A stretch of DNA of 64,000 nucleotides from Micromonospora echinaurantiaca (lineage in GTDB: Bacteria > Actinomycetota > Actinomycetes > Mycobacteriales > Micromonosporaceae). The position numbers were made by a program, and so were the translations under genes. The stretch lies in assembly GCF_900090235.1 (NCBI RefSeq), contig NZ_LT607750.1, positions 6,901,501-6,965,500 on the forward strand. Direction: 5' to 3'. A model generated the notes under the pieces. That model was given only the letters and a program-made list of their open reading frames with translations, ran no database searches and was not told the origin of the DNA. Positions within the stretch are counted from its first letter, which is position 1. The number at the start of each line of letters is the position of its first letter. Of this stretch, positions 37,144 through 46,694 are shown piece after piece.

Positions 37144-38313
37144 ATGACGCAGGTTCAGGCGCCACCCGGCCGTACTGCCACGGACCCGTCCGGCGGCGCG
37201 GAGCGCCCGGTCACCCCGGCCGACCGGCGCGAACGCGGGCGGCTCGGCCCGGTCTTCGTCGGGCAGCTGGTGGTGGTGGAGCTGTGCGCCGTGGCCGTCT
37301 GGGCGGCGCTGGGCGGGCCCACCTGGCTGGCCGGCACGGTCGCCTCGCTGGCCCTGCTGGTGGTGGTCGCCGTCTTCGCCCGGCGGGGCGGCCGCTGGTG
37401 GTACGAGGACCTGATGCTGCGGCGCCGGCTGCGCCGCCGGCGGGAGCAGGCCCGCAGCACGGTCGCGGCCGGCGGCGGCGGGGATCCGCGGCTGGCCGCC
37501 CTCGCCCCGGAACTGTCTGTGATTGAACTCACAGACCGCGGCACCCGGCTCGGCATCGGCCAGGACGGGCAGGGCTGGTTCGCGGCGGTGGCGCTGCAGG
37601 GCCGGCCGGGCGCGCCCGCCGGCTCGGTGGAGGCGTCGGTGGTGGACCGCGCGCTGCGGGTGCTCGCCGACTTCAGCGGACCGGTCACCCTCGCCCAGGT
37701 GGTCTCGCACACCCTGGTCTGGTACCCGGCGCCGGGTGCGCCGCCGGCGGCCCACCGTACGGTCTGGGTGGCGCTGCGGCTCTCCGTGCGGGACGCCCGG
37801 GTGGAGGCGGTCAGCCGGGGCGGCGGGATGCCCGGCGTGCACCGCACCCTGGCCGCCGGCATCGGCCGGCTGGGCAAGGCGCTGAATTCCGCCGGGCTGG
37901 CGCACCGCGCGCTCGGCCGGGACGAACTGCGCGCCGCGGTGGTCTCGGCCGCCGGGCTGGACCTCGCCCCGGCCCCGCCCGCGGAGACCTGGACCGGCCT
38001 GCGCGGCGGCGGCTGGACGCAGCGCTGCCTCGCCCTGCGGGCCCGGGCCGGCGCCTCGTTCGGGGCGCTGGTGGACGCGGTGACCGCGACCTCCGCGCCG
38101 TCGCACACGCTGGCCGCCGCGGTGCTGCCGGGTGGCCGGACCGCCCCGCTGCTGCGGGTGGCGGCGCTGGACAACCACGTCGAGGCGCTGGTGAAGGTGG
38201 TCCGGGACGTGGCCCGCCGCAGCGGCGCGCCGGGCCGCCCGCTGGACGGCCAGCACGCGCCGGGCGTCTACGCCACCGCCCCGGTCGCCGCCACCGTCAC
38301 CACCACCCGCTGA
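37144..38313 (+). CDS. eccE: Type VII secretion protein EccE
   Basis: 389-aa peripheral/membrane component of the ESX complex. Two adjacent spans near 38-85 (FVGQLVVVELCAVAVWAAL, TVASLALLVVVAVFA), followed by RRGGRWWYEDLMLRRRLRRRR, then a soluble domain: TDRGTRLGIGQDGQGWFAAVAL, the typical EccE start of the cytosolic part. ATG at 37144 with AAGGGA upstream; the open frame back to 37009 is leader sequence. Convergent with eccD, separated by 90 bp and a hairpin. Confidence 0.88.
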   Translation: MTQVQAPPGRTATDPSGGAERPVTPADRRERGRLGPVFVGQLVVVELCAVAVWAALGGPTWLAGTVASLALLVVVAVFARRGGRWWYEDLMLRRRLRRRREQARSTVAAGGGGDPRLAALAPELSVIELTDRGTRLGIGQDGQGWFAAVALQGRPGAPAGSVEASVVDRALRVLADFSGPVTLAQVVSHTLVWYPAPGAPPAAHRTVWVALRLSVRDARVEAVSRGGGMPGVHRTLAAGIGRLGKALNSAGLAHRALGRDELRAAVVSAAGLDLAPAPPAETWTGLRGGGWTQRCLALRARAGASFGALVDAVTATSAPSHTLAAAVLPGGRTAPLLRVAALDNHVEALVKVVRDVARRSGAPGRPLDGQHAPGVYATAPVAATVTTTR

Positions 38314-38335
38314 CCCGCCACGCACACCGGTGGAC

Positions 38336-38380
38336 AAGGGCTTCGCGTCGCCGCGAGTCGGACATCCGACACGAACCCTT
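38336..38380. terminator. Bidirectional terminator between eccE and eccD
   Basis: Arms AAGGGCTTCGCGTCG (38336-38350) and CGACACGAACCCTT (38367-38380) pair with one bulge and one mismatch; the loop itself contains GTCGGACATCCGAC, a second palindrome sharing the 3' arm. Could fold in two ways. It ends 23 nt before the eccD stop. Confidence 0.65.
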
Positions 38381-38403
38381 GATCGCCGGGTGCCGCCCCG
38401 GGG

Positions 38404-39801
38404 TCAGGGGCGGAGGTTGACGATCCAGCCGTAGAGGCCGAGGACCCAGACGGCCAGCGGGACCAGCGCGATGATCAGCATGATCTCCACGATGTCCAGC
38501 AGCCGGCCCCAGACCGGGGAGATTCGCTTGCCGGCCACGGTCAGCCCGTAGATCAGGCTCACCACGGCCGCCAGCAGCAGCCCGCCGAGGACCACCCCGA
38601 GGCGTACCGCCAGCGAGCCGCCGGCGAACGCGGCGGCGGCCGCCAGGCCCAACCCGGCGGTGCCGGTGACCAGCACCGGGGTGCGCTGGGCGCGGCCGAG
38701 GAACGGCCGGGCCCGCAGCAGCGACAGCAGGGCCAGCACGAGGCAGAGCAGCACCGCCGCCAGGCCGCCGTCGAGAGCGAGCACCACCTGGGCGCCGAGC
38801 ACCAGCAGCGACACCGTCCACAGCAGACCGGTCAGGAACGCGTCGGCCCGCTCGCTGAGCTGGAGCACCCGGCGGCCGTCCACCGACTCGGCGTCGGTCT
38901 TCAGATCGTCGGGGCCGGTGGGGATGGACGGCACGGGCAGCCGGGCCAGCCGGTAGGCGGCCATCGGCAGCGCCGGCACGGCGCCGAACGCGACAGCGGC
39001 GACCACGGCCGCGGCGGCCGGCGCGTCGATGCCGAAGGCGAGGGAGAGCAACGCCCCGAAGCCGACCGCGGCGCCGACGCCGACCGCGCCGAAGAAGAGC
39101 GGCAGCCGGTCACCGACCGCGAGCACCGCCACCGCGGCGCAGACCACCACCGCGGTGGCGGCCAGCAGCACGTGCGGCGCGGCCAGGTCGGACAGCGACC
39201 GGTCGCCGGCGAGCAGCAGCAGGCCGCCGACGGCCGCGTGGCCGAGCCCCACCGCCCCCAGCACCGCGCCGGTGCCGCTGTCGCCGGCCGCCCGGGACAG
39301 CACCGCGGCGGTGACCAGCAGGGCCACCGCGACGACCAGCGCGGCCAGCGCGCCGGGCAGGTGCGGCGGACCGAGGAAGAGCGCGGCCAGCGCGCCGGCG
39401 CCGAGCGCCGCCGCGGCGAACAGCACCGCGAACGACCGGGTGGTGCCGACCTGCCAGGCGCCCGGGCGCTGGTTGGTGGCGGTCGCCACCGCGTCCACCA
39501 CGTCGTCGAAGACGATCTCCGGAGCGGCGGCGGCGCGCGGGTTGAAGTAGAGCACCTCGCCGTCGCGGATGCCGAGCTGCGCGGGCGTACGGCCGCCGTT
39601 GAGCGGCGGACCGCCGAGCCGGGACAGGCTCCAGCCGCCGTGCCGCACGCCCTCGTCGGCCAGGTCCTCGCCGGCGTACCGGAGCAGCGTGGGGAGCAGG
39701 TCGGCGAGCGGTACGTCGGACGGGAGCGCGAGATCCATCCGGGTCCGCGGAGCCACGATGGTGATCCGGCTCAGGCCGCCGGTCGCCGTTTTCGTCGCCA
39801 C
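38404..39801 (-). CDS. eccD: Type VII secretion integral membrane protein EccD
   Basis: 465 aa. Residues 10-95 are the ubiquitin-like YukD domain (SRITIVAPRTRMDLALPSDVPLADLLPTLL ... GEVLYFNPR). After a linker, eleven hydrophobic spans follow, as in the EccD channel barrel. A cytosolic loop with SIPTGPDDLKTDAESVDGRRVLQLSERADAFLTGLL sits between spans 6 and 7, the usual EccD arrangement. GTG at 39801 with GAGGAGG 7 nt upstream. Divergent from eccC. Confidence 0.93.
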   Translation of the reverse strand: MATKTATGGLSRITIVAPRTRMDLALPSDVPLADLLPTLLRYAGEDLADEGVRHGGWSLSRLGGPPLNGGRTPAQLGIRDGEVLYFNPRAAAAPEIVFDDVVDAVATATNQRPGAWQVGTTRSFAVLFAAAALGAGALAALFLGPPHLPGALAALVVAVALLVTAAVLSRAAGDSGTGAVLGAVGLGHAAVGGLLLLAGDRSLSDLAAPHVLLAATAVVVCAAVAVLAVGDRLPLFFGAVGVGAAVGFGALLSLAFGIDAPAAAAVVAAVAFGAVPALPMAAYRLARLPVPSIPTGPDDLKTDAESVDGRRVLQLSERADAFLTGLLWTVSLLVLGAQVVLALDGGLAAVLLCLVLALLSLLRARPFLGRAQRTPVLVTGTAGLGLAAAAAFAGGSLAVRLGVVLGGLLLAAVVSLIYGLTVAGKRISPVWGRLLDIVEIMLIIALVPLAVWVLGLYGWIVNLRP

Positions 39802-39822
39802 TGTGGCCTCCTCGCGCTCTTC

Positions 39823-39905
39823 TACGATGACCCGGGGCCGGCACGTCGTCCCCGTGGGTCCCTGACGCCCACGGGAGATTACCTACGATGGCGGGCACGT
39901 ACGAT
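39823..39905 (+). promoter_or_regulatory. eccD/eccC control region with three TACGAT boxes
   Basis: TACGAT at 39823-39828, 39884-39889 and 39900-39905. The middle box has CCTGAC 17 nt upstream, a plausible -35. A perfect 8-bp inverted repeat CCCGTGGG (39851-39858)/CCCACGGG (39868-39875) brackets that -35 site and could be an operator. The third box lies in GGGCACGTACGATGCCC, which is itself near-palindromic. eccC starts at 39971. Confidence 0.45.
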
Positions 39906-39970
39906 GCCCACCCGACGACTCTGGTCGTTCGCAGGTGCTTCGTCAGGCCGCTTCTGGGGAGGAGACAGCC

Positions 39971-42900
39971 GTGAGCACGGTGGTGTTCCGCCGGCTCCCG
40001 CGTCAGCCGGGACCGGCCCTACCGCGTGGTGAGCTGCTGCTGGAGTCCCCACCGGAGCTACCGGAGCCGACGCCCCGCGGGATGGGGCAGCTGCTGATGA
40101 TCCTGCCGATGGTCTGTGGCGTGGGCGCGATGGCGTTCCTCTACGCCGGCCGCGGCGGCGGGATGATGACGTACGTCGCCGGTGGGCTCTTCGGCGTCTC
40201 GATGCTGGGCATGGCGATCGGCTCCCTCAGCCACGGCAACAACGACAAGGCCGAGCTGAACGCCGACCGGCGCGACTACATGCGCTACCTGGCCCAGATG
40301 CGCAAGCGCACCCGGCGCGCGGCCGAGCAGCAGCGGGCCGCGATGGCCTGGCGGCACCCGGAGCCGGACGCGCTCTGGTCGATCGCCTCGTCCCGCCGGC
40401 TGTGGGAGCGCCGGATCACCGAGGACGACTTCGGCGAGACCCGGATCGCCACCGGCCCGCAGCGGCTCGCGGTGGAGATCGTGCCGCCGGAGACGAAGCC
40501 GGTCGAGGACCTGGAGCCGATGAGCGCGATCGCGCTGCGTCGCTTCGTCCGCGCCCACTCGACCGTGCCGGACCTGCCGACCGCGCTGTCGCTGCGCGCG
40601 TTCAGCCGGGTGGTGCTGCGCGGGGAGCGGGAGCCGGTGCTCGACCTGACCCGGGCCGCGCTCGGTCAGCTGGCCACCTTCCACGCCCCGGACGACCTGG
40701 TCATCGCGGTGGTCGCCGCGGTGGACCGGCAGGCCGCCTGGGACTGGGTGAAGTGGCTGCCGCACACCCAGCACAGCTCCCGCACCGACGCGGCCGGCGC
40801 CCGCCGGATGGTCTTCGCCCACCTGGCGGAGGCGGAGGAGGCGCTCGCCGCCGAGCTGACCGGCCGGCCGCGCTTCGCCCCGGAGGCGAAGCCGCTGACC
40901 ACCATGCCGCACGTGGTGGTGGTGATCGACGGTGGCGAGGTCTCGCCGACCTGCCAGCTGATGGGGCCGGGCCTGCTCGGCGCCACCGTGATCGACCTGT
41001 CCGGCACCGTGCCCCGGGAAGCCGGCCGCTGGCTGCTCTGCCTCGACGCGGGCGACGGCAGCTCGCTCGACCTGGTCCGCGGGACGTCCACGTCCCGGCT
41101 CGGCCGGCCGGACCGGCTCAGCGCCGCGGCCGCCGAGGGGCTGGCCCGGCAGATCGCCCCCTACCGGCTCTCCCAGCAGCAGGCCAGCAGCGACGAGCCG
41201 CTGGCCCGCAGCATGGAGCTGCCCGACCTGCTCGGGGTGGGCGACGCCGCCGCGGTCGACGTGCAGCAGACCTGGCGGCCCCGCGGCCACCGGGACCGGC
41301 TGCGCATCCCGCTCGGCGTGGGCCCGGACGGCAACGTGGTCGAGCTGGACTTCAAGGAGTCCGCGCACGAGGGCATGGGCCCGCACGGCCTGGTCATCGG
41401 CGCGACCGGCTCCGGCAAGAGCGAGCTGCTGCGTACGGTGGTCGCCGCGCTGGCCGTGACGCACTCCTCCGAGGAGCTCAACTTCGTCCTGGTCGACTTC
41501 AAGGGTGGCGCCACCTTCGCGTCGCTGGAGGCGCTGCCGCACACCAGCGCCGTGATCACCAACCTGGCCGACGAGCTGCCGCTGGTCGACCGGATGCGGG
41601 ACGCGCTGGCCGGTGAGATGAACCGCCGGCAGGAGGTGCTCCGGGCGGCCGGCAACTACGTCTCCCGCTTCGACTACGAGAAGGCGCGGGCGGCCGGCGA
41701 GCCGCTGGAGCCGATGCCCAGCCTGCTGATCATCTGTGACGAGTTCAGCGAGCTGCTCGCCGCCAAGCCCGACTTCATCGACCTCTTCGTGATGATCGGC
41801 CGGCTGGGCCGGTCGCTCGGCGTGCACCTGCTGCTGGCCTCGCAGCGCCTCGAGGAGGGCAAGCTGCGCGGCCTGGACACCCACCTGTCGTACCGGATCG
41901 GTCTGCGCACCTTCTCCGCCGTGGAGAGCCGGATCGTGCTCGGCGTGCCGGACGCGTACGAGCTGCCCAGCGCCCCGGGTCACGGCTACCTGAAGACCGA
42001 CACCAGCACCATGCTGCGGTTCCGTGCCGCGTACGTGTCCGGGCCGTACCGGGCGCCCGGCGAGCAGGCGTCGGCGTCGCAGGCGATGGTGCAGCGCCGG
42101 ATCGTGCCGTACGGGGTCCACTTCGTGCCGGTGCGGCAGCCCCAGGTGCCGGTGGAGGCCACGCCGGAGCCGGAGCAGCCGGCCGACGGCAAGGCCGTGG
42201 CCATGCTCGACGTGCTGATCGACCGGCTCAAGGGGCGGGGCAAGCCGGCGCACCAGGTCTGGCTGCCGCCGCTGGCCGAGCCGCCGAGCCTGGGCGAGCT
42301 GCTCCCACCGCTGAAGGCGGACCCGACGTACGGGCTGTGCACCGCCACCTGGCAGGGCCGGGGCCGGCTCACCGTGCCGGTCGGCGTGGTCGACCGGCCG
42401 TACGAGCAGCGGCGCGACCCGATGATGGTCGAGCTGGCCGGCGCGGGCGGCAACGTGGTGATCGTCGGCGCCTCGCTGAGCGGCAAGAGCACCATGCTGC
42501 GCTCGATGCTCGCCTCGCTGGCGCTCACCCACACGCCGCGCGAGGTGCAGTTCTTCTGCCTCGACTTCGGCGGCGGCGCGCTGCGCAGCCTGGAGGGGCT
42601 GCCGCACATGTCCGGGGTGGCCGGCCGGCGGGACACCGAGGCGGTCCGCCGGACGGTGGCCGAGGTGGTGGCCATCATCGACGACCGCGAGGCGCGCTTC
42701 GCCCAGCACGGCATCGACTCGGTGGCCAGCTACCGGCGGCGCCGGGCGGCCGGCGAGTTCGCCGACGACCCGTTCGGCGACGTCTTCCTCGTGGTGGACG
42801 GCTGGAACACGCTGCGCCAGGAGTACGAGGAGCTGGAGCAGACCATCACCAACCTGGCCAACCGCGGGCTCGGTTTCGGCGTACACGTGGTGGTCACCGC

Positions 42901-43933
42901 CGTGCGGTGGGCGGAGATCCGGATCAACATGCGCGACCTGCTCGGCACCAAGCTCGAGCTGCGGCTCGGCGACGCGGCCGAGTCGGAGATCGACCGCCGG
43001 GCGGCGATGAACGTCCCGGAGAAGACCCCGGGCCGCGGCCTGACCCGCGACAAGCTGCACTTCCTCGCCGCGATCTCGCGGATCGACGGACGCCGCGACG
43101 TCGACGACCTGACCGAGGCCTCGGCCGCCCTGGCCGCGCACGTGGCGGCCAACTGGCCCGGCCGCCCGGCGCCGAAGGTGCGGCTGCTGCCGCGCAAGCT
43201 GCCCGTCGCCGAGCTGGCCCGGGTGGCCGACCGGTCGGCGCCCGGCCTGCCGATCGGCGTCAACGAGTCGGCGCTCGCGCCGGTCTACCTCGACCTGGCC
43301 AACGAGCCGCACCTGACGGTCTTCGGCGACGCCGAGTGCGGCAAGACCAACCTGCTGCGGCTGATCGCCCGCGGCATCACCGAGCGGTACACCCCGGCCG
43401 AGGCCCGGCTGGTCATCGCCGACTACCGGCGCGGCCTGCTCGGCGCCGTGGAGGGCGACCACCTGCTCGACTACGCCCCGTCCAACCAGGCGTTCGCGCA
43501 GGGGCTGGGCTCGATCCGCAGCGCGCTGTCCAACCGGCTGCCCGGACCGGACGTCACCACCGCCCAGCTACGCGACCGCAGCTGGTGGAAGGGTCCGGAC
43601 CTCTACATCCTGGTCGACGACTACGACCTGGTCGCCTCGGGCGGCAGCAACCCGCTCAGCGCGCTGCACGAGCTGCTGCCCCAGGCCCGCGACATCGGCC
43701 TGCACCTGATCATCACGCGGCGGGTCGGCGGGGTGGCCCGGGCGCTCTACGAGCCGGTGCTGCAACGCCTGCGCGAGCTGGACTCGCCCGGCCTGCTGAT
43801 GTCCGGCAACCGGGAGGAGGGCGCGGTCTTCGGCACGCTGCGGCCGAGCCCGCAGCCGCCGGGCCGGGGCACCCTGGTGCGCCGCCGCGACGGCCAGCAG
43901 CTGATCCAGACCGCCTGGTCCGAGCCGGTCTGA
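39971..43933 (+). CDS. eccC: Type VII secretion ATPase EccC (three FtsK/SpoIIIE domains)
   Basis: 1320-aa motor of the T7SS, undivided (not split into EccCa/EccCb). Two spans near residues 38-85 ([36 protein letters not shown]), a DUF/stalk region, then three ATPase domains: Walker [10 protein letters not shown] (about 476) with Walker [17 protein letters not shown] (about 832) with [17 protein letters not shown] (about 1118) with ILVDDYD. The last P-loop has Asn in place of Ser/Thr after the Lys-Thr pair, as is common in the third domain. Substrate signal peptides with Y-x3-D/E bind the last domain in characterised systems. GTG at 39971 with GGGGAGGAG upstream. Confidence 0.97.
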   Translation: MSTVVFRRLPRQPGPALPRGELLLESPPELPEPTPRGMGQLLMILPMVCGVGAMAFLYAGRGGGMMTYVAGGLFGVSMLGMAIGSLSHGNNDKAELNADRRDYMRYLAQMRKRTRRAAEQQRAAMAWRHPEPDALWSIASSRRLWERRITEDDFGETRIATGPQRLAVEIVPPETKPVEDLEPMSAIALRRFVRAHSTVPDLPTALSLRAFSRVVLRGEREPVLDLTRAALGQLATFHAPDDLVIAVVAAVDRQAAWDWVKWLPHTQHSSRTDAAGARRMVFAHLAEAEEALAAELTGRPRFAPEAKPLTTMPHVVVVIDGGEVSPTCQLMGPGLLGATVIDLSGTVPREAGRWLLCLDAGDGSSLDLVRGTSTSRLGRPDRLSAAAAEGLARQIAPYRLSQQQASSDEPLARSMELPDLLGVGDAAAVDVQQTWRPRGHRDRLRIPLGVGPDGNVVELDFKESAHEGMGPHGLVIGATGSGKSELLRTVVAALAVTHSSEELNFVLVDFKGGATFASLEALPHTSAVITNLADELPLVDRMRDALAGEMNRRQEVLRAAGNYVSRFDYEKARAAGEPLEPMPSLLIICDEFSELLAAKPDFIDLFVMIGRLGRSLGVHLLLASQRLEEGKLRGLDTHLSYRIGLRTFSAVESRIVLGVPDAYELPSAPGHGYLKTDTSTMLRFRAAYVSGPYRAPGEQASASQAMVQRRIVPYGVHFVPVRQPQVPVEATPEPEQPADGKAVAMLDVLIDRLKGRGKPAHQVWLPPLAEPPSLGELLPPLKADPTYGLCTATWQGRGRLTVPVGVVDRPYEQRRDPMMVELAGAGGNVVIVGASLSGKSTMLRSMLASLALTHTPREVQFFCLDFGGGALRSLEGLPHMSGVAGRRDTEAVRRTVAEVVAIIDDREARFAQHGIDSVASYRRRRAAGEFADDPFGDVFLVVDGWNTLRQEYEELEQTITNLANRGLGFGVHVVVTAVRWAEIRINMRDLLGTKLELRLGDAAESEIDRRAAMNVPEKTPGRGLTRDKLHFLAAISRIDGRRDVDDLTEASAALAAHVAANWPGRPAPKVRLLPRKLPVAELARVADRSAPGLPIGVNESALAPVYLDLANEPHLTVFGDAECGKTNLLRLIARGITERYTPAEARLVIADYRRGLLGAVEGDHLLDYAPSNQAFAQGLGSIRSALSNRLPGPDVTTAQLRDRSWWKGPDLYILVDDYDLVASGGSNPLSALHELLPQARDIGLHLIITRRVGGVARALYEPVLQRLRELDSPGLLMSGNREEGAVFGTLRPSPQPPGRGTLVRRRDGQQLIQTAWSEPV

Positions 43934-43981
43934 TCGGGGACCCTGCCGACCCTGGCCGGCAGCACGAGAGGTGGGCGCGCC

Positions 43982-44245
43982 GTGTGGGTGACCTGGTCGT
44001 TCGGGTACGCGCTCCTGGCCATGCCCGTCTTCGTCGTGCTGGGGCTGGTCGCGCAGCTGAGCGGCTCGGCGCGGGTGAAGCGGGTGGCGGAGATCGTCGT
44101 GCTCAGCGCGACCGCGGCGCTGGCCGCCCCGCTCGCCGCGACCGCGGGTGGCGACCCGGTGCAGTGGGGCCTGGTCGTGCTGCTCGGGGTCGCCTTCGTC
44201 GTCGGCTCGGTGCTGCATGTGAGATCGTATTCACGCTCCTCGTGA
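43982..44245 (+). CDS. Small two-span membrane protein in the T7SS locus
   Basis: 87 aa, two hydrophobic segments (VTWSFGYALLAMPVFVVLGLVAQL and IVVLSATAALAAPLAAT ... QWGLVVLLGVAFVVGSVLHV) with a short basic loop. No known family. GTG start with GAGAGGTGG upstream, 48 nt downstream of eccC and 176 nt before the esx pair. It may be a locus-specific accessory membrane subunit, but nothing more can be said. Confidence 0.7.
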   Translation: MWVTWSFGYALLAMPVFVVLGLVAQLSGSARVKRVAEIVVLSATAALAAPLAATAGGDPVQWGLVVLLGVAFVVGSVLHVRSYSRSS

Positions 44246-44421
44246 CTTGCGCGTCGGACCGCATCGGTCGCGTTGCCGTCACAGTGGGCGAGACAGGGCT
44301 GCGCTCGCTGGACGCGGTCCGCTACGGTCTTCAGAGGAGTGTCCGTCGGTGGGGTGTTTGCCTTGCCGCGGGGGAGGGCGCGGCAGATCCGCCGCCACAA
44401 GGAGACGGAAGGGTGTGAAGC

Positions 44422-44730
44422 ATGGCGTTCGAGGTCGAAGCAGCGACTCTGCATACCGCCGCGAGTGACGTGCGGTCCACGCGCAGCGAGGTCGACGGCG
44501 AGCTGAAGAAGCTGTGGAACGTGGTCGACGACCTGGCCATCGCCTGGAAGGGCGGGGCGTCCGCGGGCTTCCAGCAGCTGATGCAGCGCTGGAACGAAGA
44601 CACGGCCAAGCTGCTGACGGCGATGGACAACATCGCCGACCTGCTCGACAAGTCGGGTACGACGCACCAGGTCAACGACGAAGAGCAGCAGCAGATGCTG
44701 GACAAGTTCCACTCTGCACTCAACCCGTGA
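44422..44730 (+). CDS. WXG100 protein, first of an Esx pair
   Basis: 102 aa helical hairpin with W42-K-G44, the WXG turn, in AIAWKGGASAGFQQLMQRWNED. No Y-x3-D/E motif is visible at its C-terminus, so it is probably the partner that is carried out with the second Esx. It lies 28 nt upstream of the next Esx gene and shares its SD style (GGAAGG before the ATG). Forms a heterodimer with that product by analogy with EsxA/EsxB. Confidence 0.9.
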   Translation: MAFEVEAATLHTAASDVRSTRSEVDGELKKLWNVVDDLAIAWKGGASAGFQQLMQRWNEDTAKLLTAMDNIADLLDKSGTTHQVNDEEQQQMLDKFHSALNP

Positions 44731-44758
44731 TCCGCCGAGACGAGCAGGGGAGGAACCG

Positions 44759-45037
44759 ATGAGCATCAAGGTTGATTACGCAGTCCTGGAGAGCAGCAAC
44801 CAGCAGATGCTGGCCATCTCGCGGACCATCGACGAGAAGCTGGACACGCTGCGGTCGATGCTGAGCAAGCTCCAGTGGGACGGCCAGGACCGGGCCGCCT
44901 ACGAGCAGCACCAGGCGCAGTGGGACGCCGCCGTCCGGGACATCAACAAGATCCTGAACGACATCGGTGGCGCGGTGGGCATCGCCCGCGAGAACTACGT
45001 CAACACCGAGATGAGCAACGCCAAGGTGTGGGGCTGA
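44759..45037 (+). CDS. WXG100 protein, second of the Esx pair, with Y-x3-E motif
   Basis: 92 aa helical hairpin: W40-D-G42 turn in LSKLQWDGQDRAAYEQHQAQW, then a C-terminal ARENYVNTEMSNAKVWG with Y80-x3-E84, the type VII export motif. It is the likely signal-bearing partner of the upstream WXG100 protein. SD GGGGAGG precedes the ATG. A strong hairpin follows before mycP. Confidence 0.92.
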   Translation: MSIKVDYAVLESSNQQMLAISRTIDEKLDTLRSMLSKLQWDGQDRAAYEQHQAQWDAAVRDINKILNDIGGAVGIARENYVNTEMSNAKVWG

Positions 45038-45049
45038 GCGACCATCGAC

Positions 45050-45084
45050 GCGGCTCCGGTCCGGTTCGACCGGGCCGGAGCCGC
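45050..45084 (+). terminator. Intra-locus hairpin between the esx pair and mycP
   Basis: Stem GCGGCTCCGG at 45050-45059 with CCGGAGCCGC at 45075-45084, extended by an inner CCGG/CCGG after one mismatch, loop TTCGA. 12 nt after the esx stop and 35 nt before the mycP start on the same strand. It may be a partial terminator or mRNA-stabilising 3' end, giving more esx than mycP message. Confidence 0.65.
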
Positions 45085-45119
45085 GGCGCGTTACCAGCCG
45101 TCGAGGTCCTGGGAGAGCG

Positions 45120-46661
45120 ATGAACACGGAGCTGCGTCTCCGCCCACTGTGGAGGTCCGCCGTCGCCACGTTGGCGCTGGCCGCGCTGGCCGGGTCGGGA
45201 GCGCTCGCGGCGCCGGAACCGGCGCGCGCCGCCGACACCGTACGCGGCCTCCAGTGGTACCTCGACAGCCTGAAGATCCCGCAGGCCCACAAGGTCAGCA
45301 AGGGCCGCGGCGTGACCGTGGCCGTGATCGACGCCGGCGTCGACCCGAACGTCCCCGACCTGCGCGGCCAGGTGTTGCCCGGCAAGGGTTTCGGCGCCGA
45401 CGCGACCGCCGACGGGCGGGGCACCGATGACAAGATCAGCCATGGCACGGGCATGGCGGGCCTGATCGCCGGCCGGGGCGGCGGCACCATGCGCCAGCTC
45501 GGCATCGCCCCGGAGGCGAAGATCCTGCCGATCTCGCTCGGCAGCCGGACCGACGCGGCGGAACTGGCCGCCGGCATCCGCTGGGCCGCCGACAACGGCG
45601 CCGACGTGATCAGCATGTCGCTCGGCGCCCGCGGCCGGCCGGGCGCGGACGAGCAGGCCGCCGTCCGCTACGCCCTAGACAAGAACGTGGTGCTGGTCGC
45701 CTCGGCGGGTAACCGCGAGCAGGGCGACACCAGCGTCCTGAACCCGGCCAGCATCCCCGGTGTCATCGCCGTGACCGGGCTGGCCAAGAACGGCGACTTC
45801 TTCAGCGGCAGCGTCGCCGGGCCGGAGGCCGTGCTGGCCGCGCCGATGGAGCAGATCATCACGCCGCGGCCGACGTCGGTCTCGTCCAACGGCTACAGCG
45901 TCGGCAGCGGCACCAGCGAGTCGGCCGCGATCGTGGCCGGCGTGGCGGCCCTGGTCCGGGCGAAGCACCCCGACCTCGACGCCGCCAACGTGGTGAACCG
46001 GCTGATCCGCACCGCCCGCGACGAGGGCCCGTCCGGCCGCGACGACGAGTACGGCTTCGGGGCCGTCGATCCGGTCGCCGCGCTGAGCCGCCCGGTGCCG
46101 GCCGTGACGGCGCACCCGCTGCTGTCCGGCGAGGGCGCCCCGGCGGACGCGTCGGCCGGGCCGGCCGCCACCGGCGAGGAGGACGACGGCCCGGCCGTCT
46201 CGATCAGCGTCACCAACAAGACCGGCGCGGTGATCCAGGTAGCGCTCTGCCTCGCCGTACCGCTGGTGGTGCTGATCGTGGTGATCGTGCTGGTGCGCCG
46301 GTCCCGGCGCCGCTCGGCCGCCACCCCGGCCGGGCCGCCGCCCGGCTTCCCACCACCGCCCGGCGCGGCGCCGCAGGGCTTCCCGGCACCACCCGGCGCG
46401 GCGCCGCAGGGCTTCCCTGCACCGCCCGGATTCACGCCACCGCCCGGCGCGCCCGGTGCCCAGCAGTTCGGCCGGGCGCCGGGGCAGCCCGGCGGTCCGT
46501 ACGTGCCACCGCAGGGCGCACCGACGCCGGGCGGCTACCCGCCGCCCCCGGGGCCCGGTGGCTATCCTCCGCCGCCCGGAGCGGCGCCCGGCACCGCCGC
46601 CTGGCCGCCGCCGGGGCCGGCCGGGCCACCCCCGCCCCCGCCGGGCGGGCACCAGCAGTAA
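45120..46661 (+). CDS. mycP: Type VII secretion mycosin (S8 protease) with long Pro-rich tail
   Basis: 513 aa. Signal peptide 1-38, subtilase domain with catalytic D71 (VAVIDAG), H108 (ISHGTGMAGLIAG), N198 (SAGN) and S266 (GSGTSESAAI). One membrane span near 365-390 (AVIQVALCLAVPLVVLIVVIVLV) with a basic stop-transfer RRSRRR. Then a cytoplasmic tail of about 115 residues made almost wholly of Pro, Gly, Ala, Gln and Phe, including two PAPPGAAPQGF-type repeats; classic mycosins end shortly after the span. Mycosins stabilise the ESX complex and trim substrates. GGGAGAG precedes the ATG. Confidence 0.93.
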   Translation: MNTELRLRPLWRSAVATLALAALAGSGALAAPEPARAADTVRGLQWYLDSLKIPQAHKVSKGRGVTVAVIDAGVDPNVPDLRGQVLPGKGFGADATADGRGTDDKISHGTGMAGLIAGRGGGTMRQLGIAPEAKILPISLGSRTDAAELAAGIRWAADNGADVISMSLGARGRPGADEQAAVRYALDKNVVLVASAGNREQGDTSVLNPASIPGVIAVTGLAKNGDFFSGSVAGPEAVLAAPMEQIITPRPTSVSSNGYSVGSGTSESAAIVAGVAALVRAKHPDLDAANVVNRLIRTARDEGPSGRDDEYGFGAVDPVAALSRPVPAVTAHPLLSGEGAPADASAGPAATGEEDDGPAVSISVTNKTGAVIQVALCLAVPLVVLIVVIVLVRRSRRRSAATPAGPPPGFPPPPGAAPQGFPAPPGAAPQGFPAPPGFTPPPGAPGAQQFGRAPGQPGGPYVPPQGAPTPGGYPPPPGPGGYPPPPGAAPGTAAWPPPGPAGPPPPPPGGHQQ

Positions 46662-46694
46662 GCCAGATCTTCAGTCGGCGACGGGGAGGAACCG

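Noticed and set aside
40058..43462. 1134-codon minus-strand frame opposite eccC
   Set aside because: Composition is His/Gln/Arg/Val-rich antisense of the ATPase; no start signal or domain.
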